Positions 58,790-60,000 of a stretch of DNA of 60,000 nucleotides are shown piece after piece (position 1 is the first letter of the stretch; each line of letters starts with the position of its first letter). The stretch is from positions 10,846,499 through 10,906,498 of the forward strand of contig NC_092565.1 of the NCBI RefSeq assembly GCF_037975245.1, in the 5' to 3' direction. Below the pieces are notes generated by a model that worked only from the letters and a program-made list of their open reading frames with translations, was not told where the DNA came from and made no database searches. The translations under genes were made by a program, and so were the position numbers. Origin of the DNA: Apostichopus japonicus (taxonomy: Eukaryota; Echinodermata; Holothuroidea; Aspidochirotida; Stichopodidae).

Positions 58790-59070
58790 TCAAGTTTTGT
58801 GTGTGAGGCCGCTGTCGTGAAGGACGCTATTGTAGAACGCCTCATTATTGAAGCCGAGTAGGGCTCGGTAAGCAACCGCAATATTTGTGCTTCCCGTGTA
58901 ACACAAAGCAAGATGTCTGCTGTAGAAATGAGCAGACTACATACAGAAGTATGCACCAGATACAGGCGGGCATGTCAGCATGGACGACGACGCACACTAC
59001 TACTGCACTGGGGTTGGTTAGGGAATTGGTAATACACACAGACACAAGGCGTAGTAGCAGCGAAATACAT
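58790..59070. promoter_or_regulatory. CpG-dense patch, candidate promoter region
   Basis: About eight CpG dinucleotides fall within 100 bp near 58808-58905, with more through 59055, well above the surrounding DNA. It lies upstream of the PCGF RING exon on the - strand, so it could be the missing promoter or first exon. A CTCG|GTAAGC donor-like site on the + strand at 58865-58874 would also allow a + strand first exon. I found no coding match on either strand. Confidence 0.25.
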
Positions 59071-60000
59071 CTGCATTTTGATGACCAGGAATGGGGCAAA
59101 TGAATTTTCCACATTTGAGGAGGGATAATTTGTGGAGATGGTGACAGGTTCAAAGGCATGTTACTACAGGGCTTCTACAAGTGTACTATGAGGTGGATGT
59201 GTTTGTTTTCTATGAATACAACCCAAGAATGTCTGCCTGTATCAACAGATCCCCATGTAATGTACTGTTAAAACATGATCTTAACCTGTCATGGAGGTTA
59301 TAATTGGTATCAGCTGAGAACACATGTCAGACGGTGCCAGCTTTATCAGAGAAAAAACAAGCAAAATACAACACTGCAAGAATGAGTGTTCGACTACAAG
59401 CAATGTACAGACAAAAAAAATTCATAGAAATGATAAAAAAAAAAAAAAAATCATGCACTAACTACAGTAGAAGTAGTAGCATGGAAGAAATTATTCTTAT
59501 GTAAATTTGCAGCAATTCTTGAATAAAATTATTTTGGTTTTTACATTTAATGTATAATAAAAATCCTGTTGACAATTTGTCTTCCTTTTCTTCCTCCAAA
59601 ATATTCATTAAGCTGGAATGGAATTTAATTCAGTGACCTGCAACAAGTTCTGGGCTTTCAGCAATCCAGGCCTTTAGCTTTTACAAAATAGGCAGAATTT
59701 TATACTTTTACATGAAAACAAAACAAGAAAAAAATTAGTGTTCATAAACTGTCTCTATAGATATTCTGACTTTTAATATAAAATCAGCAACACTCCTTTA
59801 AGGTTAAACAGACAATGCATGCTGGTCCCGTAGCCAGCTTGTCAAATTTGAGGGAACAGAGTATTTGAATTTAGACCTAGAGTAATTATAGTCCCACAGT
59901 AATTTAAAGTCTAAATATGCCTCAGAAAATTACAAACATTTGACAAGAAACTTTTTGCAGTAATATCATGCTTCGTACGATGGATGTTATTTTTATACTA

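Larger units (their letters stand above)
50138..60000 (-). other. Upstream part of the PCGF locus: 5' intron and possible promoter region
   Basis: The exon at 50137 has a clear acceptor, so this stretch starts as an intron of the PCGF gene. I could not place the exon with the initiator ATG. Contents are poly-C/G runs near 50346, 51450, 53270 and 57578, a CT tract at 52300-52360, purine tracts at 54333-54387 and 55850-55940, a motif-dense stretch at 51640-52090, and a CpG-dense patch at 58790-59070. Frames here match no family I recognise. Confidence 0.5.

Overview
The window is animal nuclear DNA: AT-rich, low gene density, spliced genes with GT-AG introns up to about 10 kb, and many diverged repeats. 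The repeat styles (tRNA-derived SINEs, a truncated L2/CR1-type LINE with an ATT-repeat tail, fold-back elements, degenerate repeats of about 140 bp) suggest a marine invertebrate deuterostome such as an echinoderm. That placement is inference; no species-diagnostic gene was seen.

Two protein genes can be supported, and they converge tail to tail. On the + strand, positions 90-1432 hold the last two coding exons of NOP56, the box C/D snoRNP core protein, with the end of the Nop domain and a lysine-rich tail. On the - strand, seven exons between 50137 and 19231 encode a Polycomb RING-finger protein of the PCGF3/5 class. All six internal junctions agree in phase and join to 218 residues, from just before the RING finger through the RAWUL domain to the stop codon. 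Its start codon and promoter lie to the right of 50137, possibly beyond the window.

Between the genes (about 1.4-19.2 kb) lies a repeat-dense zone: a dimeric array of about 55-bp units (2876-3260), diverged repeats of about 137 bp (4710-5330), a THAP zinc-finger relic (5652), a tandem array of a tRNA-derived SINE (7254-8338), and a satellite of about 600-bp units (8704-12742). The satellite has six near-identical copies and one diverged copy, and is bounded on the left by an inverted copy of part of its own unit. From 12.75 to 19.2 kb there is single-copy-looking AT-rich DNA that probably includes the PCGF 3' UTR.

The PCGF introns hold further structures: repeats carrying an ATTAATATTCATGA motif (20.9-21.9 kb), fold-back elements, a compact nested-stem element (29596-29698), a recent 388-bp tandem duplication (33.5-34.25 kb), a LINE 3' end (38.47-38.79 kb), a 24-bp minisatellite of about 29 units with a palindromic core (43993-44684) whose unexpanded relative lies at 32055, and a 43-bp five-unit repeat (48853-49067). 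The most unusual structures are the bounded satellite, the palindromic minisatellite with its single-unit relative, and the nested-stem element. I found no new protein system; what is new here is repeat and structure biology around two conserved nuclear genes.
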